DNA from: Limnoperna fortunei | Taxonomy: Eukaryota; Mollusca; Bivalvia; Mytilida; Modiolidae | Length of the DNA stretch: 64,000 nucleotides | Reading direction: 5' to 3' | NCBI GenBank assembly: GCA_944474755.1 | Contig: OX104118.1 | Coordinates: 70,747,575-70,811,574 of the forward strand | Shown here: one piece after another, positions 49,201 through 61,443 of the stretch | Position numbering within the stretch: the first letter of the stretch is position 1 | Layout: every line of letters begins with the position of its first letter | Made by a program: the position numbers and the translations under genes | Notes under the pieces: generated by a model | What the model saw: only the letters and a program-made list of their open reading frames with translations | Told to the model about the DNA's origin: nothing | Databases searched by the model: none

Positions 49201-49349
49201 ATTTTAAAGACTATTGATTAAATTATCGAAAATGTTTACCGAAGTTACGGTGAAGATTCATTTAATAATTGATCTTATGCTATATACATCATTTGAAAAA
49301 GAGGAGCGAAACACGATATTCTCACGAGATTTTAAAATCAGATTTCAAT
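46300..49349. other. Mixed non-coding sequence
   Basis: AT-rich with one richer block at 47150-47480. 48550-48760 (minus) is a decayed SINE (AAGTAAGACCTGAGCACGCA, CACACGTGATCAAAAGTAGA). A both-strand open stretch at 48150-48440 has no splice or family support. Confidence 0.45.
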
Positions 49350-49462
49350 CCATTTTTGTTATACACGATGCTATATAAATAATGTCGTTTATTATTAAAA
49401 CATTTATAACAAAACCAAATTATTTCACCGTAGATCTACAAATAAAGTTTCAAAAATGAATT

Positions 49463-49840
49463 TGTTTTTATGAGATTTAACGCCATTTTCAGCGATTTTA
49501 TATGGCGTCTATTGTTGATTGAGAAAGGGAGCCGGAGTACCGACCTTCGGCAGGTAAACTGACAATAATGTCGAGCACACTCTGCCCACAGTAAGACCCA
49601 AACACGCAACTTCAGTGTTGACACGCCAGTGATCAATAGTAGCTGCCCATTTTATAAAACACTGCACGGTACTTTACGTTAGGCGGGGTTCGAGCTCGAC
49701 TTCAGTCTTGGTTGAGAACAATTTACAGTTTTCTAGCCGTAGGTCGGGAGAATTCTTCGACGGCTTCCTCCACCAATAAATACTAGAGGGCCACGACACA
49801 GATAAAAACAAATTGCCGAATTTGGCAATTAATCCCGTTA
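49463..49840. repeat. Inverted SINE pair
   Basis: A minus-strand copy (GAGATTTAACGCCATTTTCA, GTATGGCGTCTATTG-like core, GTGTTGACACGCCAGTGATC) is followed within ~35 bp by a diverged plus-strand copy (TTCGAGCTCGACTTCAGTCT, CCGTAGGTCGGGAGAATTCT, CCACCAATAAATACTAG). They face head to head. It is repeated at 51637-52014. Confidence 0.72.
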
Positions 49841-50659
49841 AGAAACTAATTTAAGTGCTTAGAAATAAAATTACAGTTTAATATTTATAGCAGTTTCCAT
49901 TAATTTTCGAGTAAAGTACGCCCTTAAAAATTACTTTTTGTAAACATATTTGCACAATTTCATTACATTGACTTTTATTCACAATACATAATATCAAAAC
50001 AACAGGATAAAAGAATGCAAAAAATTCAAAGTGTTCATGAGTAAGTTACAGTTTTTCCGTCATGTATTTACGAATATCCATAGTGTTTACCTCATTGTTG
50101 GTTACGTCTGAGTAAAGCATCAATATCCAGATCATTACTGATCTCTTCCTCCCGGATTAGTAACCATGTCAAACTTTTTAGATCATGTCAATTATCGAGA
50201 TTATACTTCATATATTGTTATCGACCCCTTTATGCTGACTAATTCCTTTATCGGTTGGCTGTGTTAATAATTAAGCATTAATACCAATGATTGTACTAAA
50301 TATGACTGCACTCTATATAACATGTGTTATTCCTTTTAAAGATGTGATGCTTAATTCTAAAACAGCGAAGTAACTGAATACTTAAAGTAGGGCTACGCAG
50401 TATCCTTTGTTCAAACAGTTTTTTTTATTTAAATGTTAGGCCAAAGTATGAAGTAATGATATATGTGTAATTCTAGGATGTCATTAAAATATAATTTACT
50501 AATTTAAATTTCTTCAGAACTTTAATACCATTCTATGTTATTAGATTAAATAAAGCAATCACGAGTCAAGTGTCAATACACGTGTTACCTAATGTATATT
50601 AATACAAATGTTTATAGATTTCAGCTCTCAAGTTCGTACTTCAACATACATTATTTCCT

Positions 50660-51524
50660 AGAAAGACTCTCCAGTACATGCCTATTTCCATAGAAAGACT
50701 CTCCAGTAGTAAATGCCTATTTAAATAGAAAGACTCTCCGGTACATGCCTATTTCCATAGAAAGACTCTCCAGTACATGCCAATTTCCATAGAAAGACTC
50801 TCCAGTAGTACATGCCTATTTTCATAGAATGACTCTCCAGTACATGCCTATTTTCATAGAAAGACTCTCCAGTAGTACATGCCTATTTCCATAGAAAGAC
50901 TCTTCAGTACATGCCAATTTCCATAGAAAGACTCTCCAGTAGTACATGCCTATTTTCATAGAATGACTCTCCAGTACATGCCTATTTTCATAGAAAGACT
51001 CTCCAGTAGTACATGCCTATTTCCATAGAAAGACTCTTCAGTACATGCCTATTTCCATAGAAAATCTCTCCAGTAGTACATGCCTATTTTCATAGAATGA
51101 CTCTCCAGTACATGCCTATTTCCATAGAAAGACTCTTCAGTACATGCCAATTTCCATAGAAAGATTCTCCAGTAGTACATGCCTATTTCCATAGAGAGAT
51201 TCTCCAGTAGTACATGCCTATTTTCATAGAAAGACTCTTCAGTACATGCCTATTTCCATAGAAAAACTCTCCAGTAGTACATGCCTATTTTCATAGAAAG
51301 ATTCTCCAGTAGTACATGCCTATTTTCATAGAAAGACTCTTCAGTACATGCCTATTTCCTTAGAAAAACTCTCCAGTAGTACATGCCTATTTTCATAGAA
51401 AGATTCTCCTGTACATGCCTATTTTCATAGAAAGACTCTCCAGAAGTACATGCCTATTTTCATAGAAAGATTCTCCAGTAGTACATTTCTATTTCCATAG
51501 AACAACTCTCCAGTAGTACATGCC
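50660..51524. repeat. 31/34-bp minisatellite inside duplication copy 1
   Basis: The unit carries CATAGAAAGACTCTCCAGTA and CATGCCTATTTC, with or without an extra GTA. About 26 copies. Blocks of several units are themselves repeated. Confidence 0.95.
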
Positions 51525-53698
51525 CATTTTTGTTATACACGATGCTATATAAATAATGTCGTTTATTATTAAAACATTTATAACAAAACCAAATTATTTC
51601 ACCGTAGATCTACAAATAAAGTTTCAAAAATGAATTTGTTTTTATGAGATTTAACGCCATTTTCAGCGATTTTATATGGCGTCTATTGTTGATTGAGAAA
51701 GGGAGCCGGAGTACCGACCTTCGGCAGGTAAACTGACAATAATGTCGAGCACACTCTGCCCACAGTAAGACCCAAACACGCAACTTCAGTGTTGACACGC
51801 CAGTGATCAATAGTAGCTGCCCATTTTATAAAACACTGCACGGTACTTTACGTTAGGCGGGGTTCGAGCTCGACTTCAGTCTTGGTTGAGAACAATTTAC
51901 AGTTTTCTAGCCGTAGGTCGGGAGAATTCTTCGACGGCTTCCTCCACCAATAAATACTAGAGGGCCACGACACAGATAAAAACAAATTGCCGAATTTGGC
52001 AATTAATCCCGTTAAGAAACTAATTTAAGTGCTTAGAAATAAAATTACAGTTTAATATTTATAGCAGTTTCCATTAATTTTCGAGTAAAGTACGCCCTTA
52101 AAAATTACTTTTTGTAAACATATTTGCACAATTTCATTACATTGACTTTTATTCACAATACATAATATCAAAACAACAGGATAAAAGAATGCAAAAAATT
52201 CAAAGTGTTCATGAGTAAGTTACAGTTTTTCCGTCATGTATTTACGAATATCCATAGTGTTTACCTCATTGTTGGTTACGTCTGAGTAAAGCATCAATAT
52301 CCAGATCATTACTGATCTCTTCCTCCCGGATTAGTAACCATGTCAAACTTTTTAGATCATGTCAATTATCGAGATTATACTTCATATATTGTTATCGACC
52401 CCTTTATGCTGACTAATTCCTTTATCGGTTGGCTGTGTTAATAATTAAGCATTAATACCAATGATTGTACTAAATATGACTGCACTCTATATAACATGTG
52501 TTATTCCTTTTAAAGATGTGATGCTTAATTCTAAAACAGCGAAGTAACTGAATACTTAAAGTAGGGCTACGCAGTATCCTTTGTTCAAACAGTTTTTTTT
52601 ATTTAAATGTTAGGCCAAAGTATGAAGTAATGATATATGTGTAATTCTAGGATGTCATTAAAATATAATTTACTAATTTAAATTTCTTCAGAACTTTAAT
52701 ACCATTCTATGTTATTAGATTAAATAAAGCAATCACGAGTCAAGTGTCAATACACGTGTTACCTAATGTATATTAATACAAATGTTTATAGATTTCAGCT
52801 CTCAAGTTCGTACTTCAACATACATTATTTCCTAGAAAGACTCTCCAGTACATGCCTATTTCCATAGAAAGACTCTCCAGTAGTAAATGCCTATTTAAAT
52901 AGAAAGACTCTCCGGTACATGCCTATTTCCATAGAAAGACTCTCCAGTACATGCCAATTTCCATAGAAAGACTCTCCAGTAGTACATGCCTATTTTCATA
53001 GAATGACTCTCCAGTACATGCCTATTTTCATAGAAAGACTCTCCAGTAGTACATGCCTATTTCCATAGAAAGACTCTTCAGTACATGCCAATTTCCATAG
53101 AAAGACTCTCCAGTAGTACATGCCTATTTTCATAGAATGACTCTCCAGTACATGCCTATTTTCATAGAAAGACTCTCCAGTAGTACATGCCTATTTCCAT
53201 AGAAAGACTCTTCAGTACATGCCTATTTCCATAGAAAATCTCTCCAGTAGTACATGCCTATTTTCATAGAATGACTCTCCAGTACATGCCTATTTCCATA
53301 GAAAGACTCTTCAGTACATGCCAATTTCCATAGAAAGATTCTCCAGTAGTACATGCCTATTTCCATAGAGAGATTCTCCAGTAGTACATGCCTATTTTCA
53401 TAGAAAGACTCTTCAGTACATGCCTATTTCCATAGAAAAACTCTCCAGTAGTACATGCCTATTTTCATAGAAAGATTCTCCAGTAGTACATGCCTATTTT
53501 CATAGAAAGACTCTTCAGTACATGCCTATTTCCTTAGAAAAACTCTCCAGTAGTACATGCCTATTTTCATAGAAAGATTCTCCTGTACATGCCTATTTTC
53601 ATAGAAAGACTCTCCAGAAGTACATGCCTATTTTCATAGAAAGATTCTCCAGTAGTACATTTCTATTTCCATAGAACAACTCTCCAGTAGTACATGCC
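51525..53698 (+). repeat. Tandem duplication, copy 2 (2,174 bp)
   Basis: At the junction the array unit ...TACATGCC is joined directly to CATTTTTGTTATACACG, the sequence found at 49351. Overlap between the parental ends is at most one or two bases. Copy 2 carries the SINE pair at 51637-51824 and 51857-52014. Its array runs on without a break to 54711. Confidence 0.93.
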
Positions 53699-54711
53699 TA
53701 TGTTCATAGAAAGACTCTCCAGTAGTACATTTCTATTTCCATAGAAAGACTCTTCAGTACATGCCTATTTTCATAGAAAGATTCTCCAGTAGTACATTTC
53801 TATTTCCATAGAAAGACTCTCCAGTACATGCCTATTTCCATAGCAAAACTCCTAGTAGTACATGCCTATTTTCATAGAAAGATTCTCCAGTACATGCCTA
53901 TGTTCATAGAAAGACTCTCCAGTAGTACATGCCTATTTCCATAGAAAGACTCTTCAGTGCATGCCTATTTCCATAGAAAAACTCTCCAGTAGTACATGCC
54001 TATTTTCATAGAAAGATTCTCCAGTACATGCCTATTTTCAAAGAAAGATTCTCCAGTAGTACATGCTTATTTCCATGGAAAGACTCTTCAGTACAAGCCA
54101 ATTTCCTTAGAAAAACTCTCCAGTAGTACATGCCTTTTTTCATAGAAAGATTCTCCTGTACATGCCTATTTTCATAGAAAGATTCTCCAGTAGTACATGC
54201 CTATTTCCATAGAAAGATTCTCCAGTAGTACATGCCTATTTTCATAGAAAGACTCTTCAGTACAAGCCTATTTCCTTAGAAAAACTTTCCAGTAGTACAT
54301 GCCTATTTTCATAGAACGATTCTCATGTACATGCCTATTTTCATAGAATGACTCTCCAGTAGTACATGCCTAATTCCATAGAAAAACTCTCCAGTAGTAC
54401 ATGCCTATTTTCATAGAAAGATTCTCCAGTAGTACATGCCTATTTCCATAGAAAGACTCTCCAGTAGTACATGCCTATTTTCATAGAAAGATTCTCCAGT
54501 ACATGCCTATTTTCATAGAAAGATTCTCCAATAGTACATGCTTATTTCCATAGAAAGACTCTTCAGTACATGCCTATTTCCATAGAAAAACTCTCCAGCA
54601 GTACATGCCTATTTTCATAGAAAGATTCTCCAGTAGTACATGCCTATTTCCATAGAAAGACTCTCCAGTACATGCCTATTTCCATAGAAAGACTCTCCAG
54701 TACATGCTTAC
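52834..54711. repeat. 31/34-bp minisatellite, ~57 copies
   Basis: Same unit as at 50660. The first 865 bp duplicate that array; the rest, 53699-54711, shows how far the original array extended. Confidence 0.95.
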
Positions 54712-55860
54712 CCTAACTATCATATGTCTCTAACAGTGTAGTAAATAATGTAATAATCACATGCTGACATTATAAGTAAAAGAGGAAATCTTAATAAATC
54801 TACACAAAATAATTCCCAGCACTTATTTTACGCTGAAATAATAAAAACTAATATAAAAACCACTACCCTGGAAATGGTATTGGATCTAGGAGACACATAC
54901 GATGACCCCGCACTCCACTTGGACAAAGATGTATTATACTCGATAGTGAAGACATACAACCTTGGAAATGTTTTTTTGTCTGGAAGACACAAATGATGCC
55001 TCCGTATGTGTTAAGACGAACATCGAATGGTAGACTAAAATGTGTTTGCTAGAAACAAATGTCTACCTTTACCTTGGTAGATTCTTGATTAAAGGCAGAA
55101 TAATGTTTTTGTCTTAATGTACAATGCACAATTATTTTGATACAATTCCTGATTTTGAAAGAATTAACTTCATGCGAAAAGTGCGCTTTACTATAGAGAT
55201 TTACCCGCGAAAAAATGCAATGTCAATGGCCAATTACTTCCGTAAAAATCAGCACAGCGGAACGAAACGAAAACGTGATCTATATCTCATCACTTCACAT
55301 TCATATACCAAAAATCGGCTCATTACCTACAAGTTATCAACAACTTTTATAAGTTACAAAAAAGGCGGAAAATATTGCTTTGATGAAATTTCCGAACTTC
55401 AAAGCCCGTAATTTCAATCAGCTCAGCGGAAGGAAACTCTTCCTGTGTCGTAAATGTAAACTTTCTTTTATGAAATCGTAGATACTTTCCATAATTGACA
55501 ATACAAAATACGAAATATGCATATTTAAAATAAAACAAAATGTTTTATTAACATTAACAATGAGTACACACCGACATTATGATCGTTTTTGGAACTTTGC
55601 AGATCGATAGTGACAACACATGTTGCGCTTTGGTGTGTGTTGCTATGTAAAAAAGTTTTTAAAAAAGTATGTAAAAAATAATTTGGCTAACGAGGGACGA
55701 TAATTTATTGCAATTTTTAAAATATGGTGTTGTTTCCAAGCATATTAGACATTGACACTATTTTTTAGCCATCTGTTTGTGCTAAATCATAAGGCAATAA
55801 TACTTGCATGTAACCTACTCCCCCAACAAACGCCCCACCAACACATGTAATAGTAGATAC
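54712..55860. other. Non-coding stretch
   Basis: 54870-55030 may be a decayed tandem (GGAAATGGTATTGGATCTAG and GGAAATGTTTTTTTGTCTGG with GACACA following each). The plus frame at 55124-55411 has no splice or family support. Confidence 0.4.
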
Positions 55861-55889
55861 GCCGAATCTTTAAGGTTGTCATTTCTACA

Positions 55890-56095
55890 AATTGATCACG
55901 TACCTGTTAACACTGATGTTGCGGATTCGAGTCGTTTTGCTTGATTCAAACCTTAGATGAGAATGATTGCTAGTTTTCCTGCCTTGGTCGAGGTTTTTCA
56001 CTGGGTATTCCTGCTGCTCCCAAATAAAATTTGGACGTTTTATTTTGAAGACAAAATGCTGACAGCAGCGTTAATGTTCAAACAAACACATTCTG
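55890..56095 (+). repeat. Decayed SINE
   Basis: TGATCACGTACCTGTTAACA, GATTCGAGTCGTTTTGCTTG, ATTGCTAGTTTTCCTGCC and CCCAAATAAAATTTGGACG in SINE order, ending in CAAACAAACA. Confidence 0.68.
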
Positions 56096-56280
56096 TACTA
56101 GTGACGGGAGATATTTTAATCTTTTATTTCCATAATGTACACAAAAATGTTACTTATTTGTTTGTTTGTGTTTGAGGAATAATCTATAATGAAAACGCGA
56201 GTTAATGCAAGAGTAGTTTGCACTTAATTGACTTTAGTCTTGTTTTAAACTGGCCTGATGTCATTGTCATATCATACCCA

Positions 56281-56642
56281 TTTGTCATGGAAGTTCTGCA
56301 AGGAAAGTTAAAGGATCTTTCAGTAATTCAGTAATCGATGTTCACCGCGTTACCGTTTCATTTGAATTCACTAAATGCTATTGTGTAATGTATATCTTTA
56401 AAGATACACGGTCAATGAATAATTTATGTATATATTATATTTAATTAGTTATCGGAAGATCGGTTCATGACTGGAGCTAATTTATAAATCGTAATGCTTT
56501 CAAGTTTTACCTCTCCAAATACGAGCAAAAAACTTTAAATTAACATGAAATAACGTGAAAGGTTTACTACAACTTTTGGCATATTAACAATAATTATTTA
56601 TTTGTGACTAATTGATTGATTGGTTGATATCTCACGCCAATA
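56281..56642 (-). repeat. Dispersed element, inverted partner of 6949-7315
   Basis: The reverse complement matches through its full length. Its terminus (GATATCTCACGCCAATATA) is followed within about 10 bp by the 21/23-bp array. Confidence 0.72.
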
Positions 56643-56651
56643 TATCAGCTG

Positions 56652-57465
56652 TAGATCAACACTCCGTCACATTATATCAAATCTAAGTCACATTGTATAT
56701 CAACACTCCGTCACATTGTATCAACACTCCGTCACATTGTATCAACACTCCGTCACATTGTATATCAACACTCCGTCACATTGTATATCAACACTCCGTC
56801 ACATTGTATCAGCACTCAGTCACATATCAACATTCCGTCACATTGTATCAACACTCCGTCACATTGTATCAAATCTAAGTCACATTGTATATCAAAACTC
56901 CGTCACATTGTATCGAGAAAACACTCCGTCACATTGTATATCAACACTCCGTCACATTGTATCAACACTCAGTCACATTGTATATCAACACTCCGTCCCA
57001 TATCAACACTCCGTCACATTGTGTATCAACACTCCGTCACATTGTATCAACACTCCGTCACATTGTGTATCAACCCTCCGTCACATTGTGTATCAACACT
57101 CCGTTACATTGTGTATCAACACTACGCCACATTGTGTATCAACACTCCGTCACATTGTGTATCAACCCTCCGTCACATTGTATTAACATTCCGTCACATT
57201 GTATCAACACTCCGTCACATTGTGTATCAACACTCCGTCACATTGTATCAACACTCCGTCACATTGTATATCAACACGTCGTCACTTTGTATCAACACTC
57301 CGTCACATTGTATATCAACACTTCATCACATTGTATAAACACTCCGCAACATATCAACACTTAGTCACATTATATCAACACTCCGTCACATTGTATCAAC
57401 CCTCCGTCACATTGTATCAACACTCCGTCACATTGTATCAACACTCCGTCACATTGTATATGTAC
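56652..57465. repeat. 21/23-bp minisatellite, ~36 copies
   Basis: The unit ATCAACACTCCGTCACATTG plus T, with TA or TG dinucleotides added between units. Open frames are artefacts. Confidence 0.96.
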
Positions 57466-57689
57466 ACTTCCTACATTGTATTAACAACTTTGTAATCACT
57501 GTACACTATTGCTACATATTTCATGTAAACACTGTACTGCTGCTACATGTTGACAATCACAATTGGGAAGAAATGGAGAGCAATATTATCACTTTTTATT
57601 CTCTAACATGTTTTATACGTTCTGTACTATTTATCATAGAAACATGCTAGAATTTTGAAAAGTCAAGGTAAGCACTATTTAAACAAAAT

Positions 57690-59115
57690 TATGAACTACT
57701 ACTTATTTTGGTATTGTTTACATCCCTCCTGAAAATAATGATGACGCTTTTGGGGAAAAAGAACAAATATATTTTCAATATGTATGTAAATCAATTATAG
57801 AAGTCTAATTGGAGACGTTATTGCTAGAACATCAAATGAGTCTGACTTTGTTGATATATCTAGTAACAATAGATTTTCAGAACATGATATTATAGAGATA
57901 TACCTGTTTTAAATAGACTAAATATTCCTGTAGAAAGAGTGAGAATGGCAGAATAGAGACAGACCCAGGTATTGTAGATTTACACGCAAAATATTCAAGT
58001 GTTATTGACTACTATACAATCAAGCACACTTTGCTTGAAATAATAGACGATTATGAAGTTCCAGACATGAGCAAGCTTTTTTTCCGATGTGCATACTCCT
58101 TGACATTGCGAATAATTTTAGAAAGCGTTAAAAAGGTCATAGACGGAAAATACAAAAATATTGTAAACTTGCAAATGACTTGAACGATGCTTCTAAGTAA
58201 AATCCTAAATATTTTTTTGGAAAGTTTTAAACGGTCATGAAAAACAACAATAAAATGTACAGTTGAATACATATATTTTCAAAGAACTAAAGACAGACAA
58301 AAATGGCGAGAATGTCATTTAAGGATCTCACATCAGAATACATCAATGAGCATATAAATGGACGTATTACGCAAAAAGAGATTATGATATGTATAAAAAA
58401 TATTCATAACAGTGTATACAAAACTTTTCAACATAATTGCTCCTGGTTACATGTTTAACTGGGAGTATTAAACCAATTTAAAAAGCAAATGAAATAAAAA
58501 GGAATGAAAATTATCTCAGAAATTATCAACACATAACAATTGTAATCTTTTTACTGCCATCTTGAATTAGAGACTTTTTTTATTTTCTGAACAAAAACAA
58601 TAAAAGAAAATCAAGCAGGATTTCGTCCTAACTATTCAACTATTGGCAATTTATTGACCAAATTTTAGCTGTTTCAATTATTGGAATAAAAACGACAAAA
58701 TGTTCTATGCCTTTGATCGGGTTTGGAGAAATAACTTTTTCACAAAATGTTACTGAATAAAATAGATGGTAACATGAACAATGTGATTTTTAACATGCAT
58801 TATAACACAAAATCATTAAGCCATACAATGAGTATTTTAAGTGTGATATGCGAATAAGGCAGGGGGGAAATCTGTCACCTATATTTTGTTCTCGCTTTTT
58901 CTGAATGATTTAAAACAATATTGATAACAAAAATGCATGTCTGGCTTAGTATTAAATATGGAATTGAGGCAGAATTTGATTTGTATTTTAAAATATTTAT
59001 ACTTTTGTACGCCGATGATACTGTTTTCTTATCGGCAGAAAACGTACAAAATCATTTAAATGCATTTGGTGAATATTGTGATACGTGGAAGATGAAAGCA
59101 AAGATAGAAAAATGA
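57690..59115 (+). pseudogene. Decayed non-LTR retrotransposon: endonuclease and reverse-transcriptase fragments
   Basis: At 57735 the frame reads FGIVYIPPENNDDAFGEKEQ, then GDVIARTSNESDFVD, typical of an APE-like endonuclease. SSVIDYY follows near 57993. Reverse-transcriptase blocks begin at about 58605 with ENQAGFRPNYSTIGNLLTKF and include the catalytic LYADDTVFLS at 59006-59035 and AFGEYCDTWKMKAK. Several stops and frame changes separate these blocks and the region between endonuclease and RT is shortened, so it is inactive. The RT style fits the jockey/CR1-type clades; the exact clade is not assigned. The CCHC tail at 31.7 kb may belong to the same family. Confidence 0.82.
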
Positions 59116-59129
59116 TATCCCCGCTTGGT

Positions 59130-59690
59130 AAATATCAGGTGCACTATGGCACTATGTGACAACAATGATTCTGATTATTTAATTCCCTTCAGGGATGTAG
59201 GTGGAGTTGCGGATAAGAGTTAGGTACTCCCTTATGTCAATAACAAAGTCTATGTTTTTCTATGGGAAACCTTAAATTTCATTCCGATCGAAAAGTAAAA
59301 TATCAGGCGCACAATGAGACTATGTGACAAAGATTCTGTGAAAGTTTTAAAATTCTGTTTAGTGGTGTTGGCCCTATAGAACTATGTGACAACGATTCCG
59401 TGAAAGTTTTATTAAATTTCATTCTGTAGTGTAGGAAGAGTTGCGGATAAGAGATGGGTATGTCAATGACAAAGTCCATTTTTTCTATTAGAAACCCCAA
59501 ATACCATTCTGATCAAAATGTTACGTATCAGTTGCACAATGGGACTATGTGACAAAGATTCTGTATAAGTTTCATCAAATTCATTTCAGTATTGTAGTAG
59601 GAGTTGTGCATGAACGAAAGTGTAACGGACGGATGGAAAGACGGCGCGACGGACACCGCCATCACTATATATCACCCGCTTTTCAAACCT
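59130..59690. repeat. Degenerate ~170-225-bp dispersed tandem repeat
   Basis: AATATCAGGTGCACTATGG, AATATCAGGCGCACAATGAG and CGTATCAGTTGCACAATGGG each precede GACTATGTGACAA-like strings, with GAGTTGCGGATAAGAG in two units. It ends in ACGGACGGATGGAAAGACGG. It abuts the LINE relic. Confidence 0.7.
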
Positions 59691-60481
59691 GGGTATATAA
59701 CTAAAATCATGATATTAAGCATGGGAAGAGTAAATCTAAACGTTCGATTTCTTTATCAAAATATTGAATTTCTAAAGGTCTTTAATCTCCACGGTGTTAT
59801 TTTTACAAAAATGGAAGAGACCAGTTGTACTGTATAAACTATGTAATGTCTTCTATGAAAGACAGCAAACTGCATTTTTCTCTTGAAACAGGAAGATAGA
59901 GAAATTTTGATAGACACGCAAGACAGTGTAATTAATGTAACTGTCCATTTTTTTTTATTAATATCACAATATACTGGAATGCGCATCTATCTCGGAACTA
60001 TGCAACCTGTATTTTCTTATGCGACACTACACTATAAAATTTAGTCAGATAATGTGAACTGCAAAACAGTCGTTGTTAAGAAAACTGCGTGTTTTTATCA
60101 AACATATTTGTTGCTGTTTCAGGGCTCCTGGCTATAACCCTTTATGCACAGATTACTTAGTAGATTATATTGTAAATAGCTTTTATTTTTGTTTAAATTA
60201 TTGCTGTACCAATATAACCTTGGCTTTATGAAAATAAAGAAATACAAACACTAAACATTTAAAGTTATATCATTCAGATTATATTAACATTAACACACAT
60301 TACGTGGTATGTGGTATAAGCAAGGTTTATTGAAACGTACAAAATAAAAATCGCTACAAAAAATTACTCAAAGCGTTAGAATCATCTTAATTTTTTTCAA
60401 TAAAACGACATTTTATTAAAGTATAAGCTGTGAAATTTTTTTTATGGATTAAGAGATTAAAAACTGAAGAAAACTACATAC

Positions 60482-60579
60482 CAATTACATTTTGAGGATT
60501 TTTTATTTCCATACTTCTGTCAGGTTCTTTGTCTGCATTCTCTTTCTTACGATTTTTCGTCTTTCTTGGAGCATCATGT
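60482..60579 (-). CDS. Upstream coding exon (98 nt) of the minus-strand gene; gene continues beyond the right edge
   Basis: The acceptor is ATTTCCCCAACAG, with a good pyrimidine tract, and the donor is ATTG|GTATGT. Only one frame is open across the exon. It reads HDAPRKTKNRKKENADKE and ends in NPQNVI plus a lone G, so the intron is phase 1. That phase matches the acceptor side of the exon at 25686. The Lys/Arg/Glu/Asn-rich composition matches the downstream exons, which supports membership of the same gene. It begins with a partial codon, so at least one more upstream coding exon should lie past 64000. The intron to the next exon is about 34.8 kb. Confidence 0.62.
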
Positions 60580-61443
60580 CTGTTGGGGAAATTATAGAAA
60601 GTATAATTAATTCCTTTGCCTTGAGCAATAACTGACTTTGCCATACCCAAAGTTAATCGTTTACACCAGTCCTTGTTTTAATGTAATATGTATTCCGAAC
60701 ATAGCATTTGTCAAAGTTATATCATCAATAATCAATTTTTGTAATTTTTTATTGTTTAAATGGAAACCATAATGTAATGTTGTTATCAGGCTGGATCTTA
60801 TGGGAACAGTTTATGTAGAATACTATATCCGCTGTAATCTGACGTATTATTGACATTTTTGCAGGAGTTATATGCAAGAAACTTAGACATTATTTTATGG
60901 AATTCGTATTTTGTTATAATTGAATCGTAAATTTTTAACAGGATAACGATTTTTGTATGGAAAACACGTGACCCGAAACCTTCTTATTAACTTTAAGCCA
61001 TTTACCTAAAATATCGATTTTTTATTTCAAGTTTTAAACAATATATTTGCTTAAGGTTGGAGTAGGAGTATCGAGTAGGTATATGGCTCGAATGCGCATC
61101 CTTGGTGTTAACAGGCTGGCTATCAATAAAATTGCATTAACCATTCTGCCATTGACGCCCTGGTCAGCAGGAGCTAATGATATCCGTTCATTTTGACATA
61201 AAGTTATTTAATGTAAATGTATGTAAATAGATCATTTCCACTTTTAAAAGCACTTAAACCATCCCTAATCAGTGATAAAGTCTTTCCTTAGATTAACAAA
61301 CATAATTGTTTAACATCCTGTGCAAGTCTTGATAGGCAATGACAACATGATTGGGGATTTTGTTGTTTGTTGTGTACAAGATTCCTTCGAAACTCTAAAG
61401 ATTGAAAACTAATTATTAAAGTCCTCAGCGTTACCAGTTATTG
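60580..61443. other. Intronic sequence upstream of the 60.5-kb exon
   Basis: AT-rich. I found no further coding exon that could be linked by phase, so the next upstream exon is probably beyond 64000. Confidence 0.4.

Larger units (their letters stand above)
49350..51524 (+). repeat. Tandem duplication, copy 1 (2,174 bp)
   Basis: Every stretch I compared is the same at +2174, including T runs and all minisatellite variants. It contains a SINE pair (49463-49650 minus and 49683-49840 plus), unique AT-rich sequence and a 31/34-bp array from 50660. Confidence 0.93.
25687..60481 (-). other. 34.8-kb intron filled with satellite arrays and TE relics
   Basis: Bounded by the GTATGT donor at 60481 and the AG at 25688-25687. 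It holds eight tandem arrays, the ATT microsatellite, two LINE relics, several SINEs, fold-backs, the 2.17-kb duplication and both candidate alternative first exons. If those first exons are real, this stretch is also promoter territory. Confidence 0.5.

Noticed and set aside
49436..51810. Identical 66-codon frames at 49436-49636 and 51610-51810
   Set aside because: Both lie in a reverse-oriented SINE within the 2,174-bp duplication.
55124..55411. 95-codon plus-strand frame
   Set aside because: No splice sites, domain or homologous copy in the window; composition is like the AT-rich background.
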